From NCBI RefSeq assembly GCF_030403505.1, contig NZ_JAUEMJ010000002.1, positions 124,001-188,000 of the forward strand: a DNA stretch of 64,000 nt. Reading direction: 5' to 3'. The notes beneath the pieces are model-generated. The model saw nothing but the letters and a program-made list of their open reading frames with translations. It ran no database searches and had not been told where the DNA came from. The DNA comes from Glycomyces tritici (GTDB lineage Bacteria; Actinomycetota; Actinomycetes; Mycobacteriales; Micromonosporaceae). How positions within the stretch are numbered: position 1 is the first letter of the stretch; each line of letters begins with the position of its first letter. Position numbers and translations under genes: made by a program. Below, piece after piece: positions 63,974 through 64,000 of the stretch.

Positions 63974-64000
63974 CTATGCGGTGCCGGTGAGCCGGGCCAG
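63974..64000 (-). CDS. 3' end of a further gene, probably a fourth DUF4132 paralogue
   Basis: Minus-strand reading from the right edge gives LARLTGTA and a TAG stop at 63974. Protein 3 has GLARLTRSD, protein 1 GLGRATGIHH and protein 2 ALSKAAGVA at the same distance from the C-terminus, so this is most likely another DUF4132 protein. Only eight residues are visible. Confidence 0.45.
   Translation of the reverse strand: MARLTGTA

Overview
The window is a chromosome segment of a high-GC, probably filamentous and sporulating actinobacterium. The evidence is codon use with G or C in almost every third position, a full-length BldD regulator, an actinobacterial SufR-SufBDCSU operon, MurT/GatD, an actinobacterial Vms1-like release factor and many GTG starts. 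I cannot fix the genus. Glycomycetales or Micromonosporales would fit, but that is a guess.

Layout. 1-3113 (minus) is the pyrimidine operon pyrR-pyrB-pyrC-carA, with a PyrR-type RNA loop over the pyrR ribosome binding site. 3386-3886 is bldD. 3948-8252 (minus) holds nusB and efp, then the shikimate genes aroQ, a fused aroK-aroB, and aroC. 8365-12623 has a cupin, a LacI-family regulator and a secreted GH9 cellulase with a CebR-like operator. 12802-18463 has a small secreted rodlin/chaplin-like protein, a prepilin peptidase, uvrA and a secreted SH3/glucosaminidase. 18599-25743 carries typA, a PAC2 protein and a shortened dcw cluster (mraZ-rsmH-ftsL-ftsI); the divergent murT-gatD pair follows at 26273-28261. 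28410-32526 has a GH42 beta-galactosidase, a DHA2 exporter and a frameshifted F420-type reductase. 32605-34062 is a PASTA-type kinase. 34141-41450 is the Fe-S assembly operon, with ctaA divergent from it. 42605-48137 has a small orphan antitoxin-like gene, a secreted GH51 arabinofuranosidase, an ADP-ribosylglycohydrolase, a SnoaL-like protein and malic enzyme.

The most interesting part is 48249-64000 (minus). It holds at least three, probably four, tandem DUF4132 genes. The last of them leads directly into a tightly overlapping operon of MoxR AAA+ ATPase, DUF5682, VWA and SWIM proteins. The set corresponds to the poorly understood E. coli yehI plus yehLMPQ group. By eye, each of the three complete DUF4132 genes has the same 22-bp promoter motif, TGTCGNACC-N7-TANNNT. 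The same motif lies directly upstream of uvrA in this window. Its TGTC element, spacing and TANNNT box match the mycobacterial RecA-NDp (PafBC-dependent) DNA-damage promoter. I infer that this MoxR/VWA/DUF4132 system is a LexA-independent DNA-damage-inducible module.

Local regulation is unusually readable elsewhere too. There are 10-bp-spaced GTGG repeats (MraZ box) before mraZ, palindromic operators over the GH9, GH42 and GH51 promoters, and strong hairpin terminators at most convergent junctions. No tRNA, rRNA, CRISPR array, insertion sequence or prophage was seen.
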